This document shows positions 50,095-61,300 of a stretch of 64,000 nt of DNA, piece by piece. The position numbers were made by a program, and so were the translations under genes. The first letter of the stretch is position 1; every line of letters starts with the position of its first letter. Origin of the DNA: CAYZWU01 sp964482235 (GTDB lineage: Bacteria > Planctomycetota > B15-G4 > CAYZWU01); NCBI GenBank assembly GCA_964482235.1, contig CAYZWU010000023.1, positions 1-64,000 on the forward strand, given 5' to 3'. The notes below the pieces were generated by a model, which saw only the letters and a list, made by a program, of their open reading frames with translations, did no database searches and had not been told where the DNA came from.

Positions 50095-52326
50095 TTGAAT
50101 CTCTCATTCCAATATCCTTCGGTACTCTTCGGACGTTTTTCCTTCGTCTTCCTGATGCTCCTGTTCTTCTTTTCCGGCTGCGGAAAGGAACCCGGCGAGG
50201 AACCGGCGGCTTTGACAACTCCCCGGCCTGCCGCCACGCCTGCCGCGAGAGACGGGGTGACCGTGCGTGTCGATGTCAGGAACGGGGAGACCGACGAGCC
50301 GCTGCCGTCGGTGCGGATCGCCCTTCTTCTGCAGCAGGGCAAGGGGAAGCGCGATGTTTCGGTCCAGGAGACCTGGACGGACAACAGCGGGCGGGCGGAG
50401 TTCACCTTCGATCGGCCGGTGAGAGCCGCCGTTCGCAGCGAGTTCTGCCTTGAACCGACGGAGATCGACCTCGCCGGCGATGGGGACGAGGCGAGGGAGA
50501 TCGCTCTCTCGGTGCAGCCGTCATTCAGGCTATCCGGTCACGTGAAGGATCCGTCGGGGAAGCCGATCCAGGGCGCCACGGTCTACATCTACCGCCGGCC
50601 TCCCGCAAGGGGCACGGCCCGGAATCCGCCGCCTCTGCCGGCAGGCCCCGGCGGGATCCGCGAGTTCGAGAGAAGAATCTCGCCCGATCCCGGCCTGGCG
50701 GGCCGGACGGTGTCCAAGGCGGGCGGCGCCTTCGAGATCGAGGTCAACTCGCCGCAGGCTTTCGAGGTGGGGGCGTTCTGCGAGGGGTACATCTTTTCCG
50801 AATGGCGATACACGTCCTTCGATCCGGTCCGAGGCGAGCATGGCTCCCTGGACGTGATCCTGCGGCCCACGGCCTCCCTGGAGGTGGAGTTCCTGAACAC
50901 CAGGGGGGGTGCCGTGGCCGGTTACAGGATCCAGGTGATGGAGTCCTCCGTGTCGGTGCGCCGGAGGATGTACACCGAGCGGATTTCCACCGCCTTCGCC
51001 GCAGCGGCAGTGACCGACGGTGCCGGGAGGGCGCGACTCGTCGTTCCGGCCGGGATTCCCCTCGAAGCGAGGGCCGCCCTCTTCTTTCCCGCCGCCGGAC
51101 CGGCGGAGGGGGAGCGTGACTTCCTGCGGGAACAGCCCCTGGACGGTGTGACCCTGTCCGCCGGCGAGGAGCGCAGCCTGATCGTCACACCGTTCCGCAA
51201 GGTGAGGGTCGCCTGCCGGGTGACGGATCGGCAGGACCGTCCCGTGCCCAGGACGGAGCTCCTGTTCCCCACCATGAATGCACTGACCGATGAGAACGGG
51301 ACGGCTTCTCTACTCGTGCCGTACAACCTGTCGCTCGCCGTCAGGTACCGGGCGGTCAAGCCCGGCTTCGCCCCGGTGGAGGGCGTCCTTCCGCAGCTTG
51401 TGGATTCGAAGGCCCGGGAGATCGATCTGCCGATCGTCCTGGGTGAAACACCTCCCCTGATGGTGGCGGCCTCCACCCCTCCCGTGTCGGGGATCTGGAT
51501 TCTGGGAGATGATGCCGGGCGCCATTCCGGCGAGATCGAGCAGGGCGAGGCGCTGCTGCCCGAAGAGTTCCTCTCGCCGTCCTTTCGCCGGGACGGGAGC
51601 CGATGGCAGTTCGTTCGTCCCCGATCGGAATCGTGCACCCTGCTGGTGCAGACGGGGACGTTCCGCTTCGATACGGTGCAGGCCGACCTGACCGGGGATG
51701 ATGTCGTGGAATGCCGGCCGGAACCCCCACAGAAAGGCGCGCTCCTCGAGGGGCGTGTCGTCCTGCTTCCGGGATGCCGGCCGCAAAGCGTGCAGGTTGT
51801 CTGCATGCGCAACGATCTTCCTGCCGTCCGGCGCTTCGATCCCTTCGGGAAGCGCGGCGGCTCGATGGGCTGGGAAATCGTGGACGCCGGGCAGGACGGG
51901 GCGTTCCGTGTCGAGGGGCTCGTTCCCGGCCGGTACGCCTTCGCCGCCGTGATGATGGAATGGGGGAAGCGGTCCGAGGCCTACGCCGAGCTGACCGTCC
52001 CTCAGGGAGAAGGCAGCCTTTCCCTGGAGATCCCATTCAGGGGAAAAAGATCGGGCTTCGATCTCCTGATCACGACGGGGGACGGAACTCCTGTCCCGAA
52101 CAGGGAGGTCGCCCTTCTCGATCCCGTTGATACGCCCGTCATGATCTCCATGGCCATGGCGTCCCACCTCATCACCGATGAAAGGGGTATCGCCGAGGTT
52201 CGCGACCTGGTTCCCGGTCGATACGGATTTATCGTCTCGGCCGCGGAGCAGGGAGGGATTCCGGTCCCGGGTCGCGTTCTCTTGAAGGAAGACGGCATCG
52301 TCACCGTGGCGGTGAAGCTCGACTAG
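50095..52326 (+). CDS. Large lipoprotein with carboxypeptidase-regulatory-like domains
   Basis: A 743-residue exported protein that starts with TTG (GAGGAAAGG upstream). The signal ends in the lipobox FFSGC at about residues 25-29, followed by a Pro/Thr linker. The rest is a chain of beta-sandwich domains of the transthyretin/carboxypeptidase-regulatory type: GHVKDPSGKPIQGATVYIY (about 149-167) is the clearest, and PVPRTELLFPTMNALTDENG and later TPVPNREVALL are similar units. No catalytic motif is seen. Possible roles are envelope scaffolding or surface display. It is divergent from the arsenate reductase gene with a 67-base gap. Confidence 0.75.
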   Translation: MNLSFQYPSVLFGRFSFVFLMLLFFFSGCGKEPGEEPAALTTPRPAATPAARDGVTVRVDVRNGETDEPLPSVRIALLLQQGKGKRDVSVQETWTDNSGRAEFTFDRPVRAAVRSEFCLEPTEIDLAGDGDEAREIALSVQPSFRLSGHVKDPSGKPIQGATVYIYRRPPARGTARNPPPLPAGPGGIREFERRISPDPGLAGRTVSKAGGAFEIEVNSPQAFEVGAFCEGYIFSEWRYTSFDPVRGEHGSLDVILRPTASLEVEFLNTRGGAVAGYRIQVMESSVSVRRRMYTERISTAFAAAAVTDGAGRARLVVPAGIPLEARAALFFPAAGPAEGERDFLREQPLDGVTLSAGEERSLIVTPFRKVRVACRVTDRQDRPVPRTELLFPTMNALTDENGTASLLVPYNLSLAVRYRAVKPGFAPVEGVLPQLVDSKAREIDLPIVLGETPPLMVAASTPPVSGIWILGDDAGRHSGEIEQGEALLPEEFLSPSFRRDGSRWQFVRPRSESCTLLVQTGTFRFDTVQADLTGDDVVECRPEPPQKGALLEGRVVLLPGCRPQSVQVVCMRNDLPAVRRFDPFGKRGGSMGWEIVDAGQDGAFRVEGLVPGRYAFAAVMMEWGKRSEAYAELTVPQGEGSLSLEIPFRGKRSGFDLLITTGDGTPVPNREVALLDPVDTPVMISMAMASHLITDERGIAEVRDLVPGRYGFIVSAAEQGGIPVPGRVLLKEDGIVTVAVKLD

Positions 52327-52390
52327 CAGCCCTGGCAGGCCGCGCCGGAAGCCATTCGGGAACGAATGTTCGGGTGGTTGCAGCGATCGC

Positions 52391-52480
52391 CGATGCAGTC
52401 CACTGCATTCCTATGCAGCCTTCTCCACTGCATTCCTATGCAGCCTTCTCTACTGCATCCCGATGCAGTCTACTGCATCG
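52391..52480. repeat. Tandem palindrome array around the motif ATGCAGT/ACTGCAT
   Basis: A 90-base array of short inverted repeats lies between two convergent genes. Two perfect direct copies of a 25-base unit (52400-52424, 52425-52449) are followed by a variant copy and flanked by further ATGCAGT/ACTGCAT palindromes, so almost every TGCA segment can pair with its neighbour. The right end covers the stop codon (52470-52472) of the minus-strand gene. Its layout resembles the 19-base arrays at 32111 and 33717, though the sequence is different. Confidence 0.85.
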
Positions 52481-53987
52481 ATGTGCCCACGACGTTCGAT
52501 GCTTCTCCCTGCTGCGCCGCCTGGAACCAGATGTTGCGGCCGGCGCCGGCGCTGGGAATCGGGACGATCCAGTCGATGGCTCCCTGGGAATCGGTGGTGC
52601 CGGACCGGCCGAGCACGGGATTCCTGATTCCGAGAGTCACATTCAGCTGCGGTACCCAGGTGCTTCCGATGCCGGAAAGGCTGTAGATCAGGTAGGCCGC
52701 CGTGTTCGGTTGGCCGCCCACGAGCTCGAAGGTCCCGTTCTGGCCGGCCATCAGCGGCGTCGGGCTGACGCTGAGGGTGAAGGACGTCGACACCCTGGGC
52801 AGCTCGTAGTCGGCGATCACCGGCCTGTGGTCCGACGCAGTGCTCGAGGCCTGGCTCGGGGTCGGGAAGTTCTGCACCTCGGCAGGGATCTGGCCTGACG
52901 AGAGGTTGCCCGAATAGAAGATGAAGGAGAGCTGCTCAGCGGCGATGCTGTCCTGGTGAGCCAGGTAGTCGTACTTGCTGTTCGAACCGAATGTGCCCCG
53001 CTGGCCGGAGATCGGCTCAAGGGCAGTGTCGTACAGGGCGTCGGTCCTGTCCCGGTCCGTTCCGTCGTTCTGCGTCGACTGGGCCCGCACCATCCAGAGG
53101 GCCGGACCGTCCCTGCCGTTCGAGAACTCGTCCTCGTTCCAGTCGCCGCCCCAGATGAAGGGGGTGTCCGGATCGAGGATCGAGGTGGCCGGGGGATAGT
53201 CGTTGATCTTGTTGTTCGGGTCCGGTGAGCCGGTGCCTGCCCCATTGAACCAGTACTCGACCAGGTAGGCCGAGTTCTGGGCCGCCTCGAGGCGGTCGGC
53301 CTTGTCGGAGCTCGAGCTGCCGGCCTTGAGATGGCTGTTGCCGATCACCAGGTTCTTCAGGTATTCACCGTCAGGCAGATTGATCTCGGCGAGCTGGAAG
53401 CCGCGGATGCCGCCGTCACCGCCCGGCGCCCACTGGTCGGAGTTGACGTAGGGCATGTCGCTCAGCTGGCTCTTCGTATCCCCGTTGAGATCGAGGAAGG
53501 GGTACCGGCTGGCGATCACGTTCCTGTTGTAGCCGTCCGTTTCGCTGCTCACGAAGATGTAGGGCAGGGAATAGCCGGGGGCGTATTTCTGCACGTAGGC
53601 CGTGACAGGGATGTTGCCGTTGTAAGGATCGTATCCGCCGTTGAGAAAGAGGTTGAACACGGTGAGGAGCGTGGAGACGGAATCGCTATTGTATCCCGTT
53701 CCGTTTCCATCGTTGTCACCCGCCTCCTGGATGATCAGCACATCGGGCTTCAGGGCGGCCACGATCACCACGAGGCCGGTCCAGTTGTTGTATCCCTCCT
53801 GCTTGGTGTTCGTGGAGCAGATCCCGTCTTTCACGTTCCAGGTCATCACGCGGAGGTATCCCGAATCCTCCTTGCCCCATTCCCCGTTGTAGGGATCCCA
53901 CTGGGCGAAGGCCGGCGGGCAGAGGAGGCCGGCAGCCAGCAGGAGGAGGGCAGCAATTGAAAACAGAGTTTTTTCGGGGCGGTTCAT
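52470..53987 (-). CDS. Secreted endonuclease/exonuclease/phosphatase-family protein
   Basis: A 505-residue exported protein. The signal peptide ends near residue 29 (CPPAFAQ). Residues ~45-385 form an endonuclease/exonuclease/phosphatase (DNase I-like) domain: LRVMTWNVKDG holds the catalytic Asn, IIQEAG the metal Glu, VIGNSHLKAG, FIWGGDWNEDEF the Asp-x-Asn, and TASDHRPVIADYEL the catalytic Asp-His. Residues ~400-505 are a beta-rich domain that may be an attachment or sorting domain. Substrates could be extracellular nucleic acid or phosphoesters. ATG 53987 has GGAG upstream. Confidence 0.9.
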   Translation of the reverse strand: MNRPEKTLFSIAALLLLAAGLLCPPAFAQWDPYNGEWGKEDSGYLRVMTWNVKDGICSTNTKQEGYNNWTGLVVIVAALKPDVLIIQEAGDNDGNGTGYNSDSVSTLLTVFNLFLNGGYDPYNGNIPVTAYVQKYAPGYSLPYIFVSSETDGYNRNVIASRYPFLDLNGDTKSQLSDMPYVNSDQWAPGGDGGIRGFQLAEINLPDGEYLKNLVIGNSHLKAGSSSSDKADRLEAAQNSAYLVEYWFNGAGTGSPDPNNKINDYPPATSILDPDTPFIWGGDWNEDEFSNGRDGPALWMVRAQSTQNDGTDRDRTDALYDTALEPISGQRGTFGSNSKYDYLAHQDSIAAEQLSFIFYSGNLSSGQIPAEVQNFPTPSQASSTASDHRPVIADYELPRVSTSFTLSVSPTPLMAGQNGTFELVGGQPNTAAYLIYSLSGIGSTWVPQLNVTLGIRNPVLGRSGTTDSQGAIDWIVPIPSAGAGRNIWFQAAQQGEASNVVGTSMQ

Positions 53988-54070
53988 TCTGGACTCCAAT
54001 GAGATCGGAATTCTGTTCAGGCTTACCGGGCTGCATTAAACCACAGATCCCCGACGTCCTCAATGGGGTG

Positions 54071-54416
54071 CTAGAGGATCGATGTGACGACAAGATCGCT
54101 GAAAACCTGCTGTTCCGCCGTCTGGAGCCGGCAGTCCTCCCCGGTCGGATCGACGAAGAGAGGGTTCGACGAGATGTCGTTCGGGCCGGGGGTGCAGCTC
54201 TCGTAGCCGCAGCCGTGGAAGCAGTTGTAGTCGATCACAGGCGAGGAGCCGCCGGAACAGTAGGCTCTGTAGTTGTTCGTGATCAGGCAGTCGTGGGTCG
54301 ATGGCGTCCTGGATCGTCGGGGCGTCGATCGGCACGTGGATCGTTCGGGCATCCGATGCCCAATGAAGAGCGAACAGCAGGAAGGGAATGAGAATGGTTT
54401 TCGTTCCTGCGGCCAT
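54071..54416 (-). pseudogene. Remnant of an exported right-handed beta-helix protein
   Basis: A short broken gene. The ATG at 54416 starts a normal signal peptide (MAAGTKTILIPFLLFALHW) followed by TIHVPIDAPTIQDAID, the typical opening of parallel beta-helix proteins. Near 54300 the frame is lost. In another frame the sequence continues as late helix rungs (CLITNNYRAYCSGGSS, DYNCFHGCGYES) and a natural-looking end near 54071. An internal deletion that joined the beginning to the end out of frame explains this best. Together with the fragment at 25760-26698 it shows decay of this family in the window. Confidence 0.72.
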
Positions 54417-54475
54417 GGCGTCCCACCGGGCCCAGGGAGAAATGTGGGAACGAGAACAGTATACCGGATCGCCTG

Positions 54476-56281
<1,806 letters not shown>

Positions 56282-56408
56282 CGGAATCCGGGAATCCTTT
56301 TCTTGCGGCCTGTTGACCTTCGGTTTTTCGTCCTATCCAAAAACAGCGGCAGTTTGGGTACTATATCGTTGTTTTCAAACAATGCAATGAGACAGGCGGG
56401 ATGAAACC

Positions 56409-57569
56409 GTGATCCTTCCCTTTTCGACCGATCCCCTGGGGCTCTACTGCCACGTGCCGTTCTGCACGAGAACGTGCGATTTCTGTGCCTTCTACCAGTT
56501 CAGGCCGTCGCGCGGCGACGTGACGGCATTCCTCGACGGCGCGGCCAGGGAGATGGCTCTCTATCCCCATGCCGGCAAGGTGGATACGGTCTTTTTCGGC
56601 GGCGGCACGCCGGGGCTGCTTTCGGCGAAGGATCAGGCTGTCCTGGGCCGGATCGTGCTTGACGGTCTCGATGAGCCTCCCGGGGAGTGGACGGTGGAGA
56701 TGGCGCCGTCGACGATCAAGGCGGACAAGATGCGCGTATTGCGGGAGCTCGGGGTCACCCGGATTTCCATTGGCGTGCAGAGCTTCGACGAGGCGATGCT
56801 CCGCCGGCTCGGGCGCTCCCACGCGCCGCACCGGGCTCGCGAGGCTCTGAAGGTCGTCAGGGAGGCCGGCTTCGAGAACGTGAACCTGGACATGATCTTC
56901 GCCTTTCCGGGGCAGAGGTCGGACGAGCTGAAACGGGACCTCGAACAGGCGATCGCGCTCGAGCCCGAGCATATCTCCGCCTACTGCCTCACCTACGAGG
57001 AGGGCGCCCGGCTCGTGAAGAAAGGTGCGGGCGGACGGTCCGGAGAGGGGAGCGACAGGGAAGCGGACCTCTATCTGAGGGCGTGGGACCTCCTGGAGGA
57101 GGCCGGCTTCGAGCAGTACGAGATCTCCAACTTCGCGATCCCCGGCTTCGAGTGCCGTCACAACATGAACACCTGGAAGATGTTTCAGTGGATCGGGATC
57201 GGCCCCTCGGCCGCCTCGCAGTACGGGGGGATGCGCTACGCCAATCCTGCCGATTTCGAGCTCTGGCTCGACGGCCCGGCTCGAGGCCGGCCGGCCAGGG
57301 AGGACGAGGTGCGTCTCGATGCGCGGCTGCTGATCGAGGATGCCGTGGTGTTCGGGCTTCGCATGAGCCGCGGCGTCGATCCCGCGCGACTGCAGGAGCG
57401 GTTCGGGGAGATCGATCTTTCCTTTCTCGATCCGCTCTGGAACGACCTGGCATCCGAGGGGCTGCTGGAGAGGAGGGCCGGCGGCGACCTCTTCCTGACC
57501 AGGAAGGGTCGGCTCGTCGCGGACCTCGTCGGCGTGGAGGTGATGGCCGCCTTCGAAGGGGATTCGTGA
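56409..57569 (+). CDS. hemW: HemW-like radical SAM heme chaperone
   Basis: A 386-residue radical SAM protein of the coproporphyrinogen-III-oxidase-like group. LGLYCHVPFCTRTCDFCAFY gives the CxxxCxxC cluster motif plus the extra Cys two residues on that marks the HemN/HemW group. FFGGGTPGLL, RISIGVQSF and ISNFAIPGFECRHNMNTWK follow, and the C-terminus matches HemW, now viewed as a heme chaperone rather than an oxidase. It lacks the N-terminal extension of true HemN. GTG start at 56409; divergent from lepA, a common gene pairing. Confidence 0.9.
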   Translation: MILPFSTDPLGLYCHVPFCTRTCDFCAFYQFRPSRGDVTAFLDGAAREMALYPHAGKVDTVFFGGGTPGLLSAKDQAVLGRIVLDGLDEPPGEWTVEMAPSTIKADKMRVLRELGVTRISIGVQSFDEAMLRRLGRSHAPHRAREALKVVREAGFENVNLDMIFAFPGQRSDELKRDLEQAIALEPEHISAYCLTYEEGARLVKKGAGGRSGEGSDREADLYLRAWDLLEEAGFEQYEISNFAIPGFECRHNMNTWKMFQWIGIGPSAASQYGGMRYANPADFELWLDGPARGRPAREDEVRLDARLLIEDAVVFGLRMSRGVDPARLQERFGEIDLSFLDPLWNDLASEGLLERRAGGDLFLTRKGRLVADLVGVEVMAAFEGDS

Positions 57570-57660
57570 TTCGATCCACTCGAGCCTTGCCGGCGACGCT
57601 TGATCCTGGAGAATACGATTTACCGATCATGAGAATCTCCACGGAAAAGGACGGTGGACC

Positions 57661-58242
57661 ATGGACGCATTGAAACTGCTCGCCGTTGCGGTCAGCATCT
57701 TCTTCGCACTGATGATCGCGTCTTCGGCGCAGGACGCCTCCGAAGATCAAGCGAAACCGGACCAGGAGAAGACGCCCAAGCCGCAGGCGTTCCTCGAATC
57801 CCTCGTCGGTTCCTGGGAGGGCACGTGCCGCACCTGGTTCCGACCCGGCCAGCTGGCCGACGAGTCGAAGGTGAAGGGCGAGTTCAAGCTCGTTCTCGGC
57901 GGCCGCATCCTGCGCCATACCTATGCGGGAGAGATGCAGGGGAAGCCCCGAAGCGGCGAGGAGACGATCGCCTTCAACGCGGTGAACAGGAAGTTCCAGA
58001 TCTCGTGGATCGATGATTTCCACATGAGCTCCGCGATCCTGTTCTCCGAGGGCGACGGAACGGAAAAGGGTTTTTCCGTCTTCGGCAAGTATGATGTCGG
58101 GGCCGGTCAGCCTCCCTGGGGCTGGAGGACCGTGTTCGAGTTGAAGGACAGGGATCATCTCACGATCACCGCGTACAACGTGCTGCCCGATGGAAAAGAG
58201 GCGAAAGGCGTTGAAACGGTGTACACCAGGAAAAAGGGATAG
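57661..58242 (+). CDS. Secreted DUF1579-family protein
   Basis: A 193-residue protein with a signal peptide (about 1-24, ending SSAQD). The DUF1579 domain is recognisable by LVGSWEGTCRTWF, ILRHTYAGEMQGKPRSGEE, FNAVNRKFQISWIDD and the late FELKDRDHLTITAYNV. The fold is a small beta barrel; biochemical function is unknown. GGTGG lies before the ATG. It is 91 bases past hemW and may have its own promoter. Confidence 0.85.
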   Translation: MDALKLLAVAVSIFFALMIASSAQDASEDQAKPDQEKTPKPQAFLESLVGSWEGTCRTWFRPGQLADESKVKGEFKLVLGGRILRHTYAGEMQGKPRSGEETIAFNAVNRKFQISWIDDFHMSSAILFSEGDGTEKGFSVFGKYDVGAGQPPWGWRTVFELKDRDHLTITAYNVLPDGKEAKGVETVYTRKKG

Positions 58243-58360
58243 CGCGGTTCGGAGGGTATGCCGGGGGAGCGCCCCCGATGCCCCATTGACAAGGGGCCTC
58301 CTCCTTCACTAGGCTGAGCTCCGTTTTGATCCCGAGCCGGAGAACACCGGGAAGGATGAG

Positions 58361-58933
58361 ATGAAGCCCAGATGCGGATGGTGCGGCAGCGACCCGCTGT
58401 ACATGAGTTATCATGACGAAGAATGGGGCGTCCCCGTTCATGACGACCGCCTCCTCTTCGAGTTCCTGATCCTCGAGGGAGCGCAGGCCGGGCTGAGCTG
58501 GCTGACGATCCTGAAGAAGCGGGAGAACTACCGGAAGGCCTTTCATTCCTTCGAAAGCGAGCGCATCGCCAGGTACACGGAACGCGACGTGGAGCGCCTG
58601 CTCGGCGACCCAGGCATCGTGCGCAACCGGCTCAAGATCGAATCGGCCGTCAAGAACGCGCGGGCCGCCCTGGCGATCGGAGAGGAATTCGGATCCCTCG
58701 ATGCGTTCCTCTGGCGCTACGTGGACGGCAAGCCGCTGCAGAACCGGTGGCGAACGCTGGCCGGGATCCCGGTGCAAACCGGGATCTCCGACGCGATGGG
58801 CAAGGACCTGAAGAGGCGCGGATTCAGCTTCGTCGGGTCGACGATCTGCTATGCCTTCATGCAGGCGGTTGGCATGGTGAACGACCACGTCACGGACTGT
58901 TTTCGACATGGCGAGATCGAGCGCCTTGGCTGA
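58361..58933 (+). CDS. tag: DNA-3-methyladenine glycosylase I
   Basis: A 190-residue base-excision repair enzyme that removes 3-methyladenine from DNA. RCGWCGSDPLYMSYHDEEWG is the hallmark N-terminus and includes the first zinc ligands (Cys and His). ILEGAQAGLSWLTILKKRENY and the C-terminal GMVNDHVTDCFRH, with the remaining His and Cys ligands, complete the signature. Length is normal for the family. GGAAGG precedes the ATG. Confidence 0.96.
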   Translation: MKPRCGWCGSDPLYMSYHDEEWGVPVHDDRLLFEFLILEGAQAGLSWLTILKKRENYRKAFHSFESERIARYTERDVERLLGDPGIVRNRLKIESAVKNARAALAIGEEFGSLDAFLWRYVDGKPLQNRWRTLAGIPVQTGISDAMGKDLKRRGFSFVGSTICYAFMQAVGMVNDHVTDCFRHGEIERLG

Positions 58934-59002
58934 CGGCGCATCGCCGGCGTCGACAACTCATCGGCAGCCTCGTATCGGCGCCCTGCAGAGGAAGAAGATA
59001 CG

Positions 59003-61258
59003 ATGAGATATCCTTGCCTTGCACAGATGCTGCTGCTCACCCTGATAACGGCGTTTCCCGCGAGAGGCGACGACATCGCCGATGCGGCCGGCCAGGCGCC
59101 GCCGGCCGTGGACATCGCCACGGGCAGCGAGATTCCGTCGGAAGGCTACTGCGACCAGCCCTACGTGCTGAAGCTCGCCGACGGCACCTGGCTCTGCACC
59201 ATGACGACGGGCAAGGGTCATGAAGGCCAGAAGGGACAGCATGTCGTCTCGTGCCGCAGCCGGGATCGCGGCAGGTCGTGGGGCCCTCTCGTCGACATCG
59301 AACCGGCCGACGGCCCGGAAGCGTCGTGGGTCATGCCCTATCTGACGGAGTACGGCCGCGTCTACGTGTTCTACACCTACAACGCCGCAGATAAACGATC
59401 GGTGATCGCCGACGACGAGTACAGCAGGCGCCGCGTCGACACGCTCGGCGAGTACGCCGTCAAGTTCTCCGATGACGGCGGGCTGACCTGGTCGCGGAAA
59501 CGATGGTTCATCCCGGTGCGGGAAACAGAGGTCGATCGGAAGAATCCATACCAGGGCAAGGTGCGGTTCTTCTGGGGAGTGGGGAAGCCGATCCGGCACA
59601 AGGGAGCGCTGTTTCTCGGGTTCTCGAAGGTCGGCAGGCTCGGAAAGGGTTTCATCGCCGTCAGCGAGTCGTGGTTTCTCCGGTGCGCCAACATCGAGAC
59701 GGAACGCGATCCGGCGAAGCTCGATTGGGACACCCTTCCCGAGGGCGACATCGGCCTCAGATCGCCGGAAGGAGCGATCGCCGAGGAGGTGAACCTCGCG
59801 AGCCTCTCCGACGGCAGCCTCTTCTGCACCTATCGAACCGTTGCCGGCCACCCCTGTCACGCCTACTCCCGCGATGACGGCAGGACCTGGAGCGGTCCCG
59901 CGTTCATGACCTACCGGCCGGGCGGGAACCTGGTGGACCACCCGCGCGCCGCCAATTTCGTCAGGAGGCTCGCCGAGGGCCCCTATGCGGGGAGGTACAT
60001 CTACTGGTTCCACAACCACGGCGGAACAGGTTATCAGGGGCGGAACCCCGCCTATCTGCTCGGAGGAGTGGAGCACGACGGCGATGGGGGAAAGGTCATA
60101 CACTGGGGAGAGCCGGTGGCCGTGCTCTTCGACAGGAACGGGAAGGTGCGGATCAGCTATCCGGACTTCATCTGGGATGACGGCCTCCACATCACCGAGA
60201 CCCAGAAGACGACGGCACGGGTTCACCGGATTCCGGGTGCCCTGCTGCAGAGCCTCTGGGGCGAGAGGGAGAAGGATGCGGTCTCCTCGTCGGCTGCGGG
60301 ATGCCTCGGTTCGTTCCGGCCCGGCAAGCTGTGGCTCGATGACGAGGGAGTCCCGATCAACGCCCATGGCGGCGGATTTCTTTTTCATGACGGCGCGTAC
60401 TACTGGTTCGGACAGCACATGATCGAGGGGAAGGCGGGAAACCAGGCCCATGTGGGCGTCCGCGTCTACTCGTCCAGCGACCTCTACAACTGGAAGAACG
60501 AAGGAATCGCGCTGAGCGTTTCCGACGACCCGGGAAGCGATATCACCAGGGGGTGCATCCTCGAGCGGCCGAAGGTGCTCCACAACGCCGGGACAGGCAA
60601 GTTCGTCATGTGGTTCCACCTCGAGCTGAAGGGGACGGAATACATGACTGCCAGGAGCGGCGTCGCTGTTGCCGACTCCGTCGCAGGCCCCTATCGCTTC
60701 ATCGAGAGCTTCCGTCCCGACGACTGCATGGCGCGGGACATGACTCTCTTCAAGGATGACGACGGCAAGGCCTATCATCTCTATGCTTCCGAGGACAACC
60801 AGACGCTTCACATCAGCCTGCTGACCGACGACTACCTGAAGCCGGGCGGCGAGTACAGGCGGGTGTTCATCGGAAGGTACATGGAAGCTCCGTGCCTCTG
60901 CAAAAGAAGGGGGAAGTACTACTTCCTTGCTTCGGGTTGCACGGGGTGGAAGCCGAATGCCGCGAGGGCGGCCGTGGCGGATTCCATCTTCGGGCCCTGG
61001 ATGGAGATCGGCAACCCCTGCAAGGGGATCAATCCGGACAACGGCCTCGACGAGAAGAAGACCTTCGGCTGCCAGAGCACGTTCATCCTCCCCGTTCAGG
61101 GGAAGCGCGACTCCTTCATCGCCATGTTCGACATGTGGCGCCCCCGGAATGCCATCGACGGGCGTTATGCCTGGCTGCCCGTCCGGTTCAGGGGGAAAGG
61201 GTTCGAGATCGAATGGTCGAGCGAATGGGATCTCTCCTTCTTCGACAGCGGGCGGTGA
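59003..61258 (+). CDS. Secreted sialidase-like and GH43-like two-domain glycosidase
   Basis: A 751-residue exported protein with a signal peptide (about 1-22). Residues ~40-405 resemble a six-bladed sialidase/BNR propeller with Asp-box repeats SRDRGRSWG, SDDGGLTWS and SRDDGRTWS. Residues ~430-750 resemble a GH43 five-bladed propeller (subfamily 34 or exo-galactanase-like): INAHGGGFLFHDGAYYWFG near the start, SSSDLYNWKNEGIAL, and MEAPCLCKRRGKYYF with the likely general-acid Glu. Both domains fit degradation of plant or algal polysaccharide or glycoprotein. A GAGGAAGAAG site precedes the ATG. Next gene is a GH106-like enzyme. Confidence 0.82.
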   Translation: MRYPCLAQMLLLTLITAFPARGDDIADAAGQAPPAVDIATGSEIPSEGYCDQPYVLKLADGTWLCTMTTGKGHEGQKGQHVVSCRSRDRGRSWGPLVDIEPADGPEASWVMPYLTEYGRVYVFYTYNAADKRSVIADDEYSRRRVDTLGEYAVKFSDDGGLTWSRKRWFIPVRETEVDRKNPYQGKVRFFWGVGKPIRHKGALFLGFSKVGRLGKGFIAVSESWFLRCANIETERDPAKLDWDTLPEGDIGLRSPEGAIAEEVNLASLSDGSLFCTYRTVAGHPCHAYSRDDGRTWSGPAFMTYRPGGNLVDHPRAANFVRRLAEGPYAGRYIYWFHNHGGTGYQGRNPAYLLGGVEHDGDGGKVIHWGEPVAVLFDRNGKVRISYPDFIWDDGLHITETQKTTARVHRIPGALLQSLWGEREKDAVSSSAAGCLGSFRPGKLWLDDEGVPINAHGGGFLFHDGAYYWFGQHMIEGKAGNQAHVGVRVYSSSDLYNWKNEGIALSVSDDPGSDITRGCILERPKVLHNAGTGKFVMWFHLELKGTEYMTARSGVAVADSVAGPYRFIESFRPDDCMARDMTLFKDDDGKAYHLYASEDNQTLHISLLTDDYLKPGGEYRRVFIGRYMEAPCLCKRRGKYYFLASGCTGWKPNAARAAVADSIFGPWMEIGNPCKGINPDNGLDEKKTFGCQSTFILPVQGKRDSFIAMFDMWRPRNAIDGRYAWLPVRFRGKGFEIEWSSEWDLSFFDSGR

Positions 61259-61300
61259 TCGAACACAATGGTACGTTGACTCTGATCCGGACGAGGTGAG

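Noticed and set aside
52391..52480. Possible CRISPR array
   Set aside because: The repeats are only about 25 bases, follow each other without unique spacers, and are palindromes of one another; no cas gene is in the window.
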